This document shows, piece after piece, positions 1-10,182 of a DNA stretch of 64,000 nucleotides. Source of the stretch: Pseudomonadota bacterium (GTDB taxonomy: Bacteria > Pseudomonadota > Gammaproteobacteria > Steroidobacterales > Steroidobacteraceae); contig JAKARC010000005.1 of the NCBI GenBank assembly GCA_021822385.1, positions 1-64,000 of the forward strand, written 5' to 3'. Below the pieces are notes generated by a model that saw nothing but the letters and a program-made list of their open reading frames with translations, searched no databases and was not told the DNA's origin. How positions within the stretch are numbered: the first letter of the stretch is position 1; each line of letters opens with the position of its first letter. The position numbers and the translations under genes are program-made.

Positions 1-1224
1 GGCAATGAAATCGCAGGGAATGAGCCGCGTGCCCTGATGGATCAGCTGGTAGAAGGAATGCTGTCCGTTGGTGCCGGGCTCGCCCCAGTAGATCGGACCG
101 GTATCGACGCCAACAGGCTGACCGGTCAGCGTAACGTGTTTGCCGTTGCTCTCCATCGTCAACTGCTGCAGATACGCCGGGAATCGCTTCAGGTACTGCT
201 CGTAAGGCAGCACCGCAACCGTCTGGGCGCCGAAGAAATCCGTATACCATACCCCGAGCAGACCGAGCAGAACCGGCAGATTGCGCGCGAACGGCGCGGT
301 GCGGAAGTGCTCGTCCATCTGGCGGAAACCAGCGAGCAGCGCCCGAAAGTTCTCCGCACCGATGGCGAGCATGGTCGACAGCCCGATCGCCGAGTCCATC
401 GAGTAGCGCCCGCCCACCCAATCCCAGAACCCGAACATGTTGGCGGTATCGATGCCGAAGGCGGCCACCTGCTCGGCATTGGTCGACACGGCCACGAAAT
501 GCCGTGCCACCGCCGCCGGCTCGCCGCCGAGACCGGCGAGCAGCCACTCGCGCGCCGTGCGCGCATTGGTCATGGTCTCGAGCGTGGTGAAGGTCTTCGA
601 TGCGACGATGAACAGCGTCTCGGCCGGGTTCAGATCGCGCGTCGCTTCGATGAAGTCCGTGCCGTCCACGTTCGATACGAAGCGAAAGCTCAGCGCCCGC
701 TCGCTGTAGTGGCGCAGTGCCTCGTAGGCCATGACCGGGCCGAGATCCGAGCCGCCGATGCCGATGTTGATCACCGTGCGGATGCGCTGGCCGGTGTGGC
801 CGCGCCACTGCCCACTGCGCACCCGCTCGGCGAACGCGCCCATGCGCTCGAGCACCGCCTGCACCTGCGGCACCACGTTGACGCCATCGACCCGGATGCA
901 GGCCGCAGGCGGCGCGCGCAGCGCCACGTGCAGCACCGCGCGCTTCTCGGTCACATTGATCTTCTCGCCGCTAAACATCGCCTCGATGCGCTCGCGCAGT
1001 GCGCACTCCTCGGCGAGCGCGATCAGCAGCTGCACGGTTTGATCGGTGATGCGGTTCTTCGAGTAATCGAGAAAAATCCCCGCACCCTCGGCCGTGAGGC
1101 GCTCACCGCGGCCGCCGTCCGCAGCGAACAGCTCGCGCAGATGGGTCGCGGCGAGCTGGGCGTGGTGTGCAGCGAGAGCGCGCCACGCGGGCCGCTCGCT
1201 CAGGGTCTGCTCCGTCTGGCTCAT
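1..1224 (-). CDS. pgi: Glucose-6-phosphate isomerase (3' end outside window)
   Basis: Interconverts glucose-6-phosphate and fructose-6-phosphate in the cytoplasm. The reverse strand reads open from an ATG at 1224 to the window edge (408 codons; the family is usually about 550), so the C-terminus is missing; it is absent from the ORF track because no stop lies in the window. Family landmarks are visible: [19 protein letters not shown] (sugar-phosphate binding), [14 protein letters not shown], and [17 protein letters not shown]. The start ATG overlaps the stop of the upstream ROK kinase gene (ATGA overlap), pointing to translational coupling in a tal-glucokinase-pgi operon. Confidence 0.95.
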   Translation of the reverse strand, partial: MSQTEQTLSERPAWRALAAHHAQLAATHLRELFAADGGRGERLTAEGAGIFLDYSKNRITDQTVQLLIALAEECALRERIEAMFSGEKINVTEKRAVLHVALRAPPAACIRVDGVNVVPQVQAVLERMGAFAERVRSGQWRGHTGQRIRTVINIGIGGSDLGPVMAYEALRHYSERALSFRFVSNVDGTDFIEATRDLNPAETLFIVASKTFTTLETMTNARTAREWLLAGLGGEPAAVARHFVAVSTNAEQVAAFGIDTANMFGFWDWVGGRYSMDSAIGLSTMLAIGAENFRALLAGFRQMDEHFRTAPFARNLPVLLGLLGVWYTDFFGAQTVAVLPYEQYLKRFPAYLQQLTMESNGKHVTLTGQPVGVDTGPIYWGEPGTNGQHSFYQLIHQGTRLIPCDFIA

Positions 1225-1931
1225 GCTGGGGTCCTGTGCTTGCGCGGTGTGGCGCGCACGCTGCGCTTGCGGCGCGGCCCGGCGTCCTTTTCCCAGAGCG
1301 CGAATCCGCCCTTGAAGGCATTGGCATTGTCGCCGGCGCGGCAGTGGGCCGGGAGCCTCTTCAGGTGCCTGACGTTGCCGCCACCGATCACGATCTCATC
1401 GGGCTCGAGCGCCGCGCCCAGTCGTTTGATCACATCGAGCACGTGCTTGCGCCACTTCTTCTTGCCGTGGCGCTCGAGCGCCCGATCACTCACATAATCC
1501 TCGTAGGTGTGCTTCAGGTACGGCAGATGGCCGATCTCCATCGGCTCGATCCTGCCATCGACGATGAGCGCCGTGCCGAGGCCGGTGCCGAGGCCAAGGA
1601 ATAGCATCCTGCCGCCCCGATAACTGCCGAGCGCCTGCATCGCCGCATCGTTCACGATCCGCACCGGACAGCCGAATGCGGCCGCGTAATCGAAGCCCAC
1701 CCAGCCGGCGCCGAGATTGTGCGGTTCGGCAACCGGCCGATCGTGCACGACCGGTCCTGGATAGCCGATGGCGACGACATCGTAGCGCCAGCCGCGCGCC
1801 AGTCGCTTCACGCCCGCGACCATCTGCCGCGCCGTCAGCTTCGGGCCGGAGTCGAACTCACGCTTTTCCGTCTCGCCGGTGGCCAGAATCTTGACGTGCG
1901 TACCGCCCACGTCGACCGCAAGTACCCTCAT
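1221..1931 (-). CDS. ROK-family (poly)phosphate glucokinase-like protein
   Basis: A 236-residue sugar kinase of the ROK fold, probably phosphorylating glucose to feed the following pgi. The N-terminus shows the phosphate-binding DVGGTHVK, then IGYPGPV and the sugar-site NDAAMQALG, and a glycine-rich [12 protein letters not shown] followed by IEPMEIGHL. The ORF track starts far upstream at 2096; ATG at 1931 ([10 protein letters not shown]) is chosen because the ROK fold begins right there and it sits 5 bp after the tal stop. A second, more canonical PpgK lies at 42572-43321. Whether this one uses ATP or polyphosphate cannot be read from the sequence. Confidence 0.85.
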   Translation of the reverse strand: MRVLAVDVGGTHVKILATGETEKREFDSGPKLTARQMVAGVKRLARGWRYDVVAIGYPGPVVHDRPVAEPHNLGAGWVGFDYAAAFGCPVRIVNDAAMQALGSYRGGRMLFLGLGTGLGTALIVDGRIEPMEIGHLPYLKHTYEDYVSDRALERHGKKKWRKHVLDVIKRLGAALEPDEIVIGGGNVRHLKRLPAHCRAGDNANAFKGGFALWEKDAGPRRKRSVRATPRKHRTPA

Positions 1932-1936
1932 GACGG

Positions 1937-3022
1937 TCAGGCCGCCGCACCGAGCGCAGCGCTCTTGTCCGCAATGACCCCGAGCAGCTCCTGCCAGGAC
2001 TTCACGAACGCGGCGGCGCCTTCCTGTTGCAACTGCTCGGCGAGCGCGAGCACATCGATGCCCGCTTGCGCGAACCGGGCGAGCGCCCGCTCGCAATCGC
2101 CGCCATCCTCGGCGAGTCCCGCGCCGATGTCACTGCGCTGCGCGAGCGCCTGCAACGTCGCCTCGGGCATCGTGTTGATGGTAAATGGCGCCGCGAGCGC
2201 CTGCACGTACAACGTCGGATCGGCCTTCGGGTCCTTGGTGCCCGTGCTTGCCCAGAGCAGCCGCTGCGCGCGCGCGCCGGCGTTGTATGCACGCCGCGCG
2301 CGCGCCGAGAACAGCAGATCCTGCGCCGCGCGGTAGGTGCGCCCGGCAACGGCGATGCCCAGCCGGTTCACGAGCTCCGCGGGCACCTTGCCGTTGACCG
2401 CCACATCCCAGCGGCTGATGAACACCGAGGCAACCGAGCCGACATCCGGGTTGAGCCCGGCGGCAATCCTTCGTTCGATCCCGCGCAGGTATGCCTCCGC
2501 GGCGGCGAGGTACTGCTCACGCGAGAATAACAGTGTCACATTCACCGGAATGCCAGCGAAGATCGCCGCCTCAATGGCCGGCAGGCCGGGTTTGGTGCCC
2601 GGGATCTTGATGAACAGATTCGGCCGGTTCGCGCGTGCGTGCAGCGTCTTGGCCGCCTCGATGGTGCCGGCCGTGTCGTAGGCGAGCTGCGGGGAGACCT
2701 CGAGGGAAACCCAGCCGTCGACTCCGTTGGTGCGCTCGAAAGTCGGGCGGAATTCATCGGCAGCGCGCGTAATGTCCTCGAGCGCCAGGTCGAAGAACAG
2801 CGCCTCGTCCCTGCGGCCCGCCTTCAGCTTGGCGCGGATCGAGGCATCGTACGCAGCGCTGCTTTTCAGCGCATGATCGAAGATGGTCGGGTTGGAGGTG
2901 AGCCCGGTGACCGACAGCTCCGTGATGTAGCGGCGCAGCGTGCCGCTGTCAAGCAAGTCGCGGGTGATATTGTCGAGCCAGAGGCTCTGTCCAAACTGGT
3001 GCAGCAACTGGGTCGCTTTCAT
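1937..3022 (-). CDS. tal: Transaldolase
   Basis: Transfers a dihydroxyacetone unit between sugar phosphates in the non-oxidative pentose phosphate pathway. The protein is 361 residues, the longer form found in actinobacteria, cyanobacteria and some proteobacteria. SVTGLTSNPTIFDHAL near the N-terminus and the Schiff-base lysine segment LFIKIPGTKPGLPAIEAAI are present; SRWDVAVNG also fits. It is the first gene of a tight operon with the ROK glucokinase (5 bp gap) and pgi. The 230 bp upstream (3023-3254) contain a weak reverse-strand -10-like TATGAT at about 3207-3212 but no convincing -35. Confidence 0.95.
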   Translation of the reverse strand: MKATQLLHQFGQSLWLDNITRDLLDSGTLRRYITELSVTGLTSNPTIFDHALKSSAAYDASIRAKLKAGRRDEALFFDLALEDITRAADEFRPTFERTNGVDGWVSLEVSPQLAYDTAGTIEAAKTLHARANRPNLFIKIPGTKPGLPAIEAAIFAGIPVNVTLLFSREQYLAAAEAYLRGIERRIAAGLNPDVGSVASVFISRWDVAVNGKVPAELVNRLGIAVAGRTYRAAQDLLFSARARRAYNAGARAQRLLWASTGTKDPKADPTLYVQALAAPFTINTMPEATLQALAQRSDIGAGLAEDGGDCERALARFAQAGIDVLALAEQLQQEGAAAFVKSWQELLGVIADKSAALGAAA

Positions 3023-3254
3023 CGTGTCATCTCCGTCTCAACTCGCTGGACCTCGGCGCCACCGACGCTCCTGACGGGCGCACGCGCCGGCGCGGACGTT
3101 GCGTTCGATCGGGGCTCTCGCCCGGAGGCGCGGCTCGGGGCGCGCCCGAGGGCAACACGGAGTTGGCCGAAAATCGTCCGGCTCCACACCGTAGGCCGCA
3201 TAGGTTATCATATTCGTGCCCGCTGCGGGCCGTCGCGCTTAACGTCGGGCGCCG

Positions 3255-3842
3255 TCAACGTCGCATTTCGTTCCACAAATGCACCACCGGCTCATCCGGA
3301 CCGTGCTCGTAGCCGAGCATGCTCAGGCTCGCGGTGCCGAGCTGCAGCAGCCGGCCGGTCTCGGGCGGCTGGCCGAGCCAACGCGCTGCCAACACCCGCA
3401 GAATGTGCCCGCTCGAGAACACCAACGCATTGCCGCCGCAGGCACGCACCCGCGCTATCACTCGATCGGCCCGGGCCGCCACCGCAAGGACGGACTCGCC
3501 GCCGGGGCAGCCGTCGCGAAACAGCTCCCACTGCGGACGCTCGGCCCGGATCTGATCCGTACGCCGTCCCTCGTACGCGCCGTAATCCCATTCGTACAGA
3601 TCCGGATCCAGGCGCGCCGCGTCGGCAAAGCCGGCCAGATCACACGTGCGCGCCGCGCGCTGCAGCGGGCTTGTCAACACCAGCGCGAACGGCACGGACT
3701 GCAGCCGCGGCGCAAGCGCGCGCGCGGCCTGCTCGCCCGCCGCCGTGAGCGGCAGATCGGTCAAGCCGGTGTGCTGCCCGGTACGGCTCCAGGCGGTTTC
3801 TCCGTGTCGAACGACATAGACGGTCGGCAGCTCGGTGCTCAT
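3255..3842 (-). CDS. Histidine phosphatase family protein (phosphoglycerate mutase-like)
   Basis: A 195-residue cytoplasmic member of the histidine phosphatase superfamily. The catalytic RHGETAWS motif is at residues 12-19, with the second conserved histidine in FSSGHILRVLAARWLG, and the typical LTAAGEQAARAL and LYEWDYGAYEG segments. The substrate is not determinable: such proteins act on phosphoglycerate, alpha-ribazole phosphate, sugar phosphates or others. It stands upstream of the tal operon on the same strand with its own 5' gap. Confidence 0.85.
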   Translation of the reverse strand: MSTELPTVYVVRHGETAWSRTGQHTGLTDLPLTAAGEQAARALAPRLQSVPFALVLTSPLQRAARTCDLAGFADAARLDPDLYEWDYGAYEGRRTDQIRAERPQWELFRDGCPGGESVLAVAARADRVIARVRACGGNALVFSSGHILRVLAARWLGQPPETGRLLQLGTASLSMLGYEHGPDEPVVHLWNEMRR

Positions 3843-4170
3843 GATGTTGGTGCGCTGTGATTTAGGACAACGATCCTACGCAGGATCGGCCGACAAGTGA
3901 AGCCGGGCGCGGACCGGTACGGATCCGCGCCGCTATCGATGCCACGGTCTGCTCGCGAACAGACACCGCTGGTGCGCGATGCTCGCGCGGCACCATGGGT
4001 CGACGCCGGACGGCCACCAGATCTCGCTATCTCTCGGGGCCACCGGACGCGCCTATCGCCTCGTACCGGTCAACACCGACGCCGAGCGCAGCGTCGCGGC
4101 GGATCCTGCTCGGGCAGACGGCCGCGAGCCTCGCCGGAGGTGCAGCCGCGTCCGCGCGCAAGTCGGGCGC
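3843..4170. other. Intergenic region, no gene seen
   Basis: About 330 bases between the start of the phosphatase gene and the end of the aldehyde dehydrogenase gene. The ORF-track entries crossing it (3897-4346 and 3979-4971, plus strand) are extensions of antisense shadows of the dehydrogenase and resemble no protein family. It presumably holds the promoter of the phosphatase gene. Confidence 0.6.
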
Positions 4171-5595
4171 CTAGGCGCGCCACGCCGCAAGGGCGCGCAA
4201 CAGGCTCACCCAACGCCGGGCGCGCGCGCCGTAGGGTGGCGCGAATACGCCCGCGAGCGGAATCCTGCCGGCCACGATCGCCCGCTCGTGCGAAAAGGCG
4301 CGCATGCCCCACTCGCCGTGATAGCTGCCGATGCCGGAGTGATTGACGCCGCCGAACGGCAGGTTGTGTTGCAGGAACTGCCGGCCCACCTCGTTGATGC
4401 AGGTGCCGCCGGCGCTGGTGCGGGCGATCAGCTCCTGCGCCTCGCGCCGCCGGCGTGTCCAGACGTACATCGCCAGCGGTTTTGGCACGGCATTGAGGCG
4501 CGCGAGCAGATCCTCCTGCGAACCGTAGACGATGATCGGCAGCAGCGGCCCGAAAATCTCCTCCTGCAGGATGCGCGCGCCCTCCGGCACGTCGGTGATG
4601 AGAGTCGGGGCGACGAATCGGCGCGGCACATCGATCGCACCGCCGTGCAGCACCCGCGCGCCGCGCGCGCGCGCATCCTCGAGCAGGTCGGCGAGCCGGC
4701 GCGTGTGGTGCACGTTGACGATCCGTCCCAGATCGGGCGATTGCTGTGGGTCGTCGCCATACGCGTCCGCGAAGCGGCGCTTGAACCGCTCGAGCGCGCG
4801 GGCATATACCGCCGCGTGCACGAACACGTGATCCGGCGCAATACAGGTCTGACCGGCGTTCAGACACTTGCCCCAGGCAATGGCGTCGGCGGCACGCTCC
4901 ACATCGGCGCTGGCCGTGATGATCGCGGGGCACTTGCCGCCGAGCTCGAGCGTCACGCTCGCCAGATTTAGGGTCGCGGCGCGCAGCACTTCCCGTCCGA
5001 CCGCCGGTGAGCCCGTAAAGAAAATGTGATCGAACGGCAGCTCGAGCAAGGCGCGAGCCGCGGTGGCGTCGCCCTCGATCACCGCCACCTCGCTCGCGTC
5101 GAATGCGGCACGGATCAGGCTCGCCAGCACGTGCGCGCACTGCGGGGCGAGCTCGGAGGGTTTGAGGATCGCGGTGTTGCCGCACGCGAGCGCCGGGATG
5201 AGCGGACCCAACGTGAGCACGAATGGATAGTTCCACGGCGCGAGGATCAGGGTGCGCCCGCGCGGCTCGCGCTCGACCCACCCCTGAGTTCCGAGCGTCG
5301 CGACGGTTGGGCGTACGCGGCGCGGACGCAGCCAGCGCGCGAGGTTGCGGCGGTGCGCCGCTAGGTCGGCCAGAAGCGGAATCCATTCCGCCAGTTCGGT
5401 CTCGGTCTGTGGTCGGCCGAGATCCGCCTGCACGGCCGCATCGATCTGCCGGCGGTGGCGCAGAATCTGCGCACGCAACCGCTCGAGACGCTCGAGCCGC
5501 TGCGCGACCGGCGCGGCGCGCAGCCGCTCGGCGCCCGCGCGCTGCGCCGCAAACACCTGCGCGATCTGCCCGCCGGACGGCGGTGCATCGGTCAT
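4171..5595 (-). CDS. Class 3-type aldehyde dehydrogenase (coniferyl-aldehyde-dehydrogenase-like)
   Basis: A 474-residue NAD(P)-dependent aldehyde dehydrogenase. LAPWNYPFVLTLGPLIPALACGN, the general-base glutamate in TLELGGKCPAI and the catalytic cysteine in NAGQTCIAPDHV are all present. The C-terminal GGVNHSGIGSYHGEWGM region is characteristic of the class 3 / coniferyl aldehyde group. It lies directly downstream of a LysR gene on the same strand with an ATGA overlap, so the two are probably co-transcribed. The natural aldehyde is unknown; the neighbouring prp cluster makes a short-chain aldehyde possible but this is only context. Confidence 0.9.
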   Translation of the reverse strand: MTDAPPSGGQIAQVFAAQRAGAERLRAAPVAQRLERLERLRAQILRHRRQIDAAVQADLGRPQTETELAEWIPLLADLAAHRRNLARWLRPRRVRPTVATLGTQGWVEREPRGRTLILAPWNYPFVLTLGPLIPALACGNTAILKPSELAPQCAHVLASLIRAAFDASEVAVIEGDATAARALLELPFDHIFFTGSPAVGREVLRAATLNLASVTLELGGKCPAIITASADVERAADAIAWGKCLNAGQTCIAPDHVFVHAAVYARALERFKRRFADAYGDDPQQSPDLGRIVNVHHTRRLADLLEDARARGARVLHGGAIDVPRRFVAPTLITDVPEGARILQEEIFGPLLPIIVYGSQEDLLARLNAVPKPLAMYVWTRRRREAQELIARTSAGGTCINEVGRQFLQHNLPFGGVNHSGIGSYHGEWGMRAFSHERAIVAGRIPLAGVFAPPYGARARRWVSLLRALAAWRA

Positions 5596-6527
5596 GAGCC
5601 GAGCTCGCGGCCTGGGCGGCGCTTTTGACCGTGCGCGCGCTGCGCTGCGGCCGCGCGCGCCTGCTCGATGAATTGCCGCACCCCCTCGGCGCGATCGTCC
5701 TGCCGGTAGGCGACCCCGAGCTGCGCATGCAGCGGCTCGCCCCGCAGGGTCACGTAGGCCACGGACCTCGGCTGCAGCGGGCGCATGCTCGCCGGCACGA
5801 TGGAGATGCCGAGCGAGGCGGCCACCAGATTGATCGTCGAGGACAGCTGCGGCGCGTATTGCCCCACGCGCGGGGTAAACCCGGCGGCCTCGCAGGCCGC
5901 GATCACCTCATCGGCCAGCCCCGGGCGCACCGCGCGCGGATACAAGATGAACGTCTCGGCGGCAAGTTCGGCCAGATCCACGGCGCGCCGCCGCGCCAAG
6001 CCGTGCTCGGCGGGCACGGCCACGACCAGCGGCTCCTTCTCGAGCAGTTCGAAGGCGAGGCCCTGCGCCTCCCGCAGCGGTGGACGCAGGATGCCCACAT
6101 CGAGACCGCTCTTGCGCAGTTGCGCGGCCAGCTCCGTCGACGGATGCTCCTCGAGGGAGATCTCGACCTGCGGATAGGCGGCGCGGAAATTGCGCAGCGC
6201 GGCAGTCACCAGGGGATTGAAGGAGGCCGACTCCGTGAACCCCACCCGCATCCGCCCGCGGGCCCCGCGCGCCGCCGCGCGCGCGCGCCCGGTGGCGGCG
6301 CGCACCTGCTCGAGAATGTGGGCCGCGTCGGCGGCAAACACCGCGCCGGCGTCGGTGAGCGCAATGCGATAGGCCGAGCGGTCGATGAGGGTTACGCCGA
6401 GTTCGGCCTCGAGCCCTTTGAGCTGTTGCGTCAGCGGCGGCTGCGAGATGTGCAACCGGCGCGCGGCGCGGGTGATGTTCAGTTCCTCGGCGACGGCGAG
6501 GAAATAGCGCAGGTGCCGCAGTTCCAT
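5592..6527 (-). CDS. LysR-family transcriptional regulator
   Basis: A 311-residue LTTR: N-terminal winged helix-turn-helix (MELRHLRYFLAVAEELNITRAARRLHISQ) followed by an effector-binding domain from about residue 90. The ORF track starts at 6581, but ATG at 6527 gives the normal family start. It is divergent from prpC across 76 bp and its end overlaps the aldehyde dehydrogenase start by 4 bp. By position it is the obvious candidate regulator of the prp genes, a job more often done by sigma54-type PrpR or GntR proteins; this is inference from layout. Confidence 0.9.
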   Translation of the reverse strand: MELRHLRYFLAVAEELNITRAARRLHISQPPLTQQLKGLEAELGVTLIDRSAYRIALTDAGAVFAADAAHILEQVRAATGRARAAARGARGRMRVGFTESASFNPLVTAALRNFRAAYPQVEISLEEHPSTELAAQLRKSGLDVGILRPPLREAQGLAFELLEKEPLVVAVPAEHGLARRRAVDLAELAAETFILYPRAVRPGLADEVIAACEAAGFTPRVGQYAPQLSSTINLVAASLGISIVPASMRPLQPRSVAYVTLRGEPLHAQLGVAYRQDDRAEGVRQFIEQARAAAAQRAHGQKRRPGRELGS

Positions 6528-6603
6528 GACGATATCTGTCTCATATCGAGTTTCTATTTTCAATCTATTTTCGTTTTGCACGCGGCAAGACTAAAGTCGC
6601 GCC
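6528..6603. promoter_or_regulatory. Divergent LysR/prpC control region with direct repeats
   Basis: A 76-bp AT-rich island in an otherwise very GC-rich region. It contains two copies of TCTATTTTC (6553-6561 and 6564-6572) repeated with an 11-bp period, i.e. on the same face of the helix, as expected for a multimeric activator. A possible -10 for prpC is TAAAGT at about 6592. Which protein binds is inferred from the flanking LysR gene. Confidence 0.45.
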
Positions 6604-7764
6604 ATGAACACCACCGCACAGCCGGCACCGGGGCTGAAACCGAAGAAATCCGTTGCGCTCTCGGGCGTGGCGGCGGGCAATACCGCGCTGTGCACCGTCG
6701 GGCGCAGCGGCAACGATCTGCACTACCGCGGCTACGACATCCTCGAGATCGCCACTGCGTGCGAGTACGAGGAGATCGCGCATCTGCTGATTCATGGCAC
6801 GCTGCCGACCCGGACCGAGCTCACCGCCTACAAGGCCAAGCTGCGCGCGCTGCGCGGGCTGCCGGCCGTGGTCCGTGCCGTGCTCGAGAAATTGCCCGCC
6901 GCGGCCCATCCGATGGACGTGCTGCGCACCGGCGTCTCGGCACTCGGGTGCACGCTGCCTGAGAAGGACGGCCATGCGGATGCCGGCGCACGCGAGATTG
7001 CCGACCGCCTGATCGCCTCTCTCGGCTCGATGCTCGCCTACTGGTACCACGCCAGCCACGACGGCCACCTGCTGCAGACCGAGACCGATGACGATTCGAT
7101 CGGCGGGCATTTCCTGCACCTGCTGCACCGCCGGCCACCGCCCTCGGCCTGGGTGCGAGCCATGCACACCTCGCTCATTCTGTATGCCGAGCACGAATTC
7201 AATGCCTCGACGTTCGCGGCGCGGGTCATTGCCGGCACCGGCGCAGACGTGTATTCGTGCATTGCCGGCGCGATCGGCGCGCTGCGCGGCCCGAAGCATG
7301 GCGGCGCCAATGAGGTCGCCTGCGACATTCAGCTGCGCTATGCGGACCCCGACAGCGCCGAGGCCGACATCCGCGCGCGCCTCGCCCGCAAGGAGGTCAT
7401 CATCGGCTTCGGCCACCCGGTGTACACGGTGTCCGATCCGCGCAACCAGGTGATCAAGGCGCTCGCACGCGAACTGGCCGAGCAGGCGGGCGACCTGAAG
7501 ATGTTCGCGATCGCCGAGCGGATCGAAACGGTCATGATGCGCGAGAAGCGCATGTTCCCCAACCTCGATTGGTTCTCGGCGGTGTCCTACCATCTGCTGC
7601 AGGTGCCGACCGAGATGTTCACGCCGCTGTTCGTCATCGCCCGCACCGCCGGCTGGGCCGCGCACGTGCTCGAGCAGCGCGCCGACGGCAAGATCATCCG
7701 GCCCACCGCCACGTATGTTGGACCGGAACCGCGGCCCTTCATTCCGCTCGAGCAACGCGCCTGA
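6604..7764 (+). CDS. prpC: 2-methylcitrate synthase
   Basis: Condenses propionyl-CoA with oxaloacetate in the methylcitrate cycle. It is 386 residues, matching PrpC, and has citrate synthase landmarks: LHYRGYDI near the N-terminus, the active-site histidine region [10 protein letters not shown], and IGFGHPVY. It starts at an ATG preceded by AAAGTCGCGCC. Identification as methylcitrate rather than plain citrate synthase rests on length and on prpD and prpB following immediately on the same strand. Confidence 0.93.
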   Translation: MNTTAQPAPGLKPKKSVALSGVAAGNTALCTVGRSGNDLHYRGYDILEIATACEYEEIAHLLIHGTLPTRTELTAYKAKLRALRGLPAVVRAVLEKLPAAAHPMDVLRTGVSALGCTLPEKDGHADAGAREIADRLIASLGSMLAYWYHASHDGHLLQTETDDDSIGGHFLHLLHRRPPPSAWVRAMHTSLILYAEHEFNASTFAARVIAGTGADVYSCIAGAIGALRGPKHGGANEVACDIQLRYADPDSAEADIRARLARKEVIIGFGHPVYTVSDPRNQVIKALARELAEQAGDLKMFAIAERIETVMMREKRMFPNLDWFSAVSYHLLQVPTEMFTPLFVIARTAGWAAHVLEQRADGKIIRPTATYVGPEPRPFIPLEQRA

Positions 7765-7783
7765 GGCGCGACGGCTGCACATC

Positions 7784-9235
7784 ATGACCACACGACACGC
7801 CGGCGCCCGACCCACGCCCGATGCGGTTCTGCTCGCGATCGCCGACTACGTGCTCGGGGCCGACCCGGGCGGCGAGCTCGCCTACGAAACAGCGCATTAC
7901 TGCCTGCTCGACACCCTCGGGTGCGGACTCGAGGCGCTCGGCTATCCGGCCTGCACCAAGCTGCTCGGCCCGATCGTGCCCGGCACCTGGGTACCGAACG
8001 GGGCGCGCGTACCGGGCACGCAGTTCCAGCTCGACCCGGTGCAGGCCGCGTTCAACATCGGCGCCATGATCCGCTGGCTCGACTTCAACGACACCTGGCT
8101 CGCCGCCGAATGGGGACACCCCTCGGACAACCTCGGCGGCATCGCCGCCACCGCCGACTGGTTGGCACGCGAGGCGCTCGCGCGCGGGCACACGCCGCCC
8201 ACCATGCGCGAGGTGTTGACGGCGATGATCCGGGCGCACGAGATTCAGGGGATCATCGCGCTTGAGAACAGCTTCAACCGCGTCGGCCTCGATCACGTGC
8301 TGCTCGTCAAGGTTGCCACCACTGCGGTCGTCGGCCGCCTGCTCGGGCTGTCGCGTGAGGAGATCGTGAACGCGCTCTCGCTCGCCTTTGTGGACGGTCA
8401 GAGCCTGCGCACCTACCGCCATGCACCGAATACCGGCTCGCGCAAAAGCTGGGCGGCAGGCGATGCCACCAGCCGCGGGGTGCGCCTCGCGCTGATGGCG
8501 CGCACCGGCGAGATGGGCTATCCGACGGCGCTCACCGCCAAGACCTGGGGCTTCTACGACGTGTCGCTGAAAGGCGAGCCGCTCAAGATCTCGCGTCCCT
8601 ACGGCGCTTACGTCATGGAAAACGTGTTGTTCAAGGTGGCCTATCCGGCCGAATTCCATGCGCAGACCGCGGTCGAGGCCGCCATGCGTATTCATGCACA
8701 GCTCGCCGAGGAGAACATCGGCCTCGATGCGATCGAGCGCATCACCGTGCGTACCCACGAGGCCTGCCTGCGCATCATCGACAAGCACGGACCGCTCGCC
8801 AATCCCGCCGATCGCGATCACTGCATCCAGTACATGATGGCGGTGCCGTTGATCTTCGGCCGCCTGGTCGCGGCGGACTACGAGGACGCAGTGGCCGCCG
8901 ATCCCCGCATCGACGCACTGCGCGCGCGCATCCACTGCGTCGAAGCGCCGCAGTTCACGCGCGATTATCTCGACCCCGAGAAGCGCTCCATCGCCAACGC
9001 GGTGACGGTGCACCTCACCGACGGGCGCGTGCTGCCGGAAGTGCTGGTCGAATACCCGATCGGGCACCGGCGGCGGCGCGCCGAGGGCATCCCGCTGCTG
9101 CTCGAGAAGTTCCGGCGCAATCTCGCGCGGCGCTTCCCACCGAAGCAACAGCAGTTGATCTGGGAACTGTCGCTCGATCGGGCGCGCCTCGAGCGCACGC
9201 CGGTCAACGAATACTTCGATCTGTTCGTGATCTAG
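7784..9235 (+). CDS. prpD: 2-methylcitrate dehydratase
   Basis: Dehydrates 2-methylcitrate to 2-methyl-cis-aconitate. With the ATG at 7784 the protein is 483 residues, the standard length of the family; the track start at 7715 lies inside prpC and is not used. MmgE/PrpD landmarks include [35 protein letters not shown] and [19 protein letters not shown]. It follows prpC by 19 bp and is followed by prpB after 11 bp. Confidence 0.95.
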   Translation: MTTRHAGARPTPDAVLLAIADYVLGADPGGELAYETAHYCLLDTLGCGLEALGYPACTKLLGPIVPGTWVPNGARVPGTQFQLDPVQAAFNIGAMIRWLDFNDTWLAAEWGHPSDNLGGIAATADWLAREALARGHTPPTMREVLTAMIRAHEIQGIIALENSFNRVGLDHVLLVKVATTAVVGRLLGLSREEIVNALSLAFVDGQSLRTYRHAPNTGSRKSWAAGDATSRGVRLALMARTGEMGYPTALTAKTWGFYDVSLKGEPLKISRPYGAYVMENVLFKVAYPAEFHAQTAVEAAMRIHAQLAEENIGLDAIERITVRTHEACLRIIDKHGPLANPADRDHCIQYMMAVPLIFGRLVAADYEDAVAADPRIDALRARIHCVEAPQFTRDYLDPEKRSIANAVTVHLTDGRVLPEVLVEYPIGHRRRRAEGIPLLLEKFRRNLARRFPPKQQQLIWELSLDRARLERTPVNEYFDLFVI

Positions 9236-9246
9236 AGGAGGCGACC

Positions 9247-10149
9247 GTGAGCACCTATCTGATCGGGGCGGATCAACCGCAAACGCCCGCCGGGGAGCGT
9301 TTCGCCGCGCTGGTGCGGCGCGGCCCCATCCTGCCGCTGCCGGGGGCCTACAACGGGCTTGCGGCCCTGCAGGCCAAGCGCGCCGGCTTCGAGGCGCTGT
9401 ACCTCTCCGGAGCGGCGATGAGCGCCTCGATGGGGCTGCCGGACCTCGGCATCATCACCATCGAGGATGTGTGTTTCTTCATCCGCCAGATCAGCCGCGC
9501 CGCCGGGCTGCCGGTGCTGGTCGATGGCGACACCGGCTACGGGGAAGCGCTGAATGTGATGCACATGGTGCGCTCGTTCGAAGACGCCGGCGCCGCCGCG
9601 GTGCACATCGAGGATCAGGTGCTGCCGAAGAAATGCGGCCATCTGAACGACAAGCGACTGCTACCGGCGGCGGACATGGCAGCCAAGATCGCCGCGGCAG
9701 CGCGTGCCCGGCGGCACCTGTACATCATCGCGCGCACCGATGCGGCCGCGAGCGAAGGGATTGATGGCGCGGTGGCGCGGGCGCGGTGTTATCTCGAGGC
9801 GGGGGCCGATGCGATTTTTCCCGAGGCGCTGACCAGCGCCGAGATGTTCCGCGAGTTTGCCCGCCGCATCGAGGCGCCGCTGCTCGCCAACATGACCGAA
9901 TTCGGCCGTACGCCGTATTTCACCGCCGATGAATTCCGCGCCATGGGCTATCGGCTCGTGATCTGGCCGGTGAGTGCGCTGCGCATGGCGGCCCGCGCAC
10001 ACAGCCTGCTCTACGAGCGTATCGCGCAGGAAGGTGGCACGGCGAGCCTGCTCGGGCAGATGCAAACCCGGCAGGAACTCTATGAAACGATCCGTTACGG
10101 GGAATACGAGGCGCTCGACGCCGCGATCGTCAAGAGTCTGCCGCCGTGA
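9247..10149 (+). CDS. prpB: Methylisocitrate lyase
   Basis: Cleaves 2-methylisocitrate to pyruvate and succinate, the last step of the cycle. 300 residues, GTG start with a good ribosome binding site (GAGGAG 11-6 bases upstream, beginning right after the prpD stop). The metal-binding DGDTGYGEALN and the catalytic loop PKKCGHLNDK are intact. No acnD/prpF or aconitase is in the window, so the isomerisation step must be encoded elsewhere. Confidence 0.95.
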   Translation: MSTYLIGADQPQTPAGERFAALVRRGPILPLPGAYNGLAALQAKRAGFEALYLSGAAMSASMGLPDLGIITIEDVCFFIRQISRAAGLPVLVDGDTGYGEALNVMHMVRSFEDAGAAAVHIEDQVLPKKCGHLNDKRLLPAADMAAKIAAAARARRHLYIIARTDAAASEGIDGAVARARCYLEAGADAIFPEALTSAEMFREFARRIEAPLLANMTEFGRTPYFTADEFRAMGYRLVIWPVSALRMAARAHSLLYERIAQEGGTASLLGQMQTRQELYETIRYGEYEALDAAIVKSLPP

Positions 10150-10152
10150 GCG

Positions 10153-10174
10153 GCGCCGCGCGAAGGCGCGGCGC
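10153..10174. terminator. GC-rich hairpin after prpB
   Basis: Perfect 9-bp stem GCGCCGCGC / GCGCGGCGC around a GAAG loop, starting 3 bases after the prpB stop. There is no clear T-tract, so it is a terminator-like or mRNA-stabilising hairpin and could serve both the prp operon and the small reverse-strand ORF beside it. Confidence 0.5.
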
Positions 10175-10182
10175 AATACAGC

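Noticed and set aside
37-1497. 486-aa plus-strand ORF and its smaller companions
   Set aside because: It is antisense to pgi and the ROK gene; the reverse frame has clear family motifs while this one has none and is Arg/His-rich as expected for GC-driven shadow frames.
4070-5728. 552-aa reverse ORF overlapping the aldehyde dehydrogenase
   Set aside because: Out-of-frame shadow on the same strand, full of Arg/Ala runs with no motif; the 474-aa frame carries the complete dehydrogenase.
7739-9148. 469-aa reverse ORF across prpD
   Set aside because: Antisense of prpD; no recognisable domain, and prpD is unambiguous.
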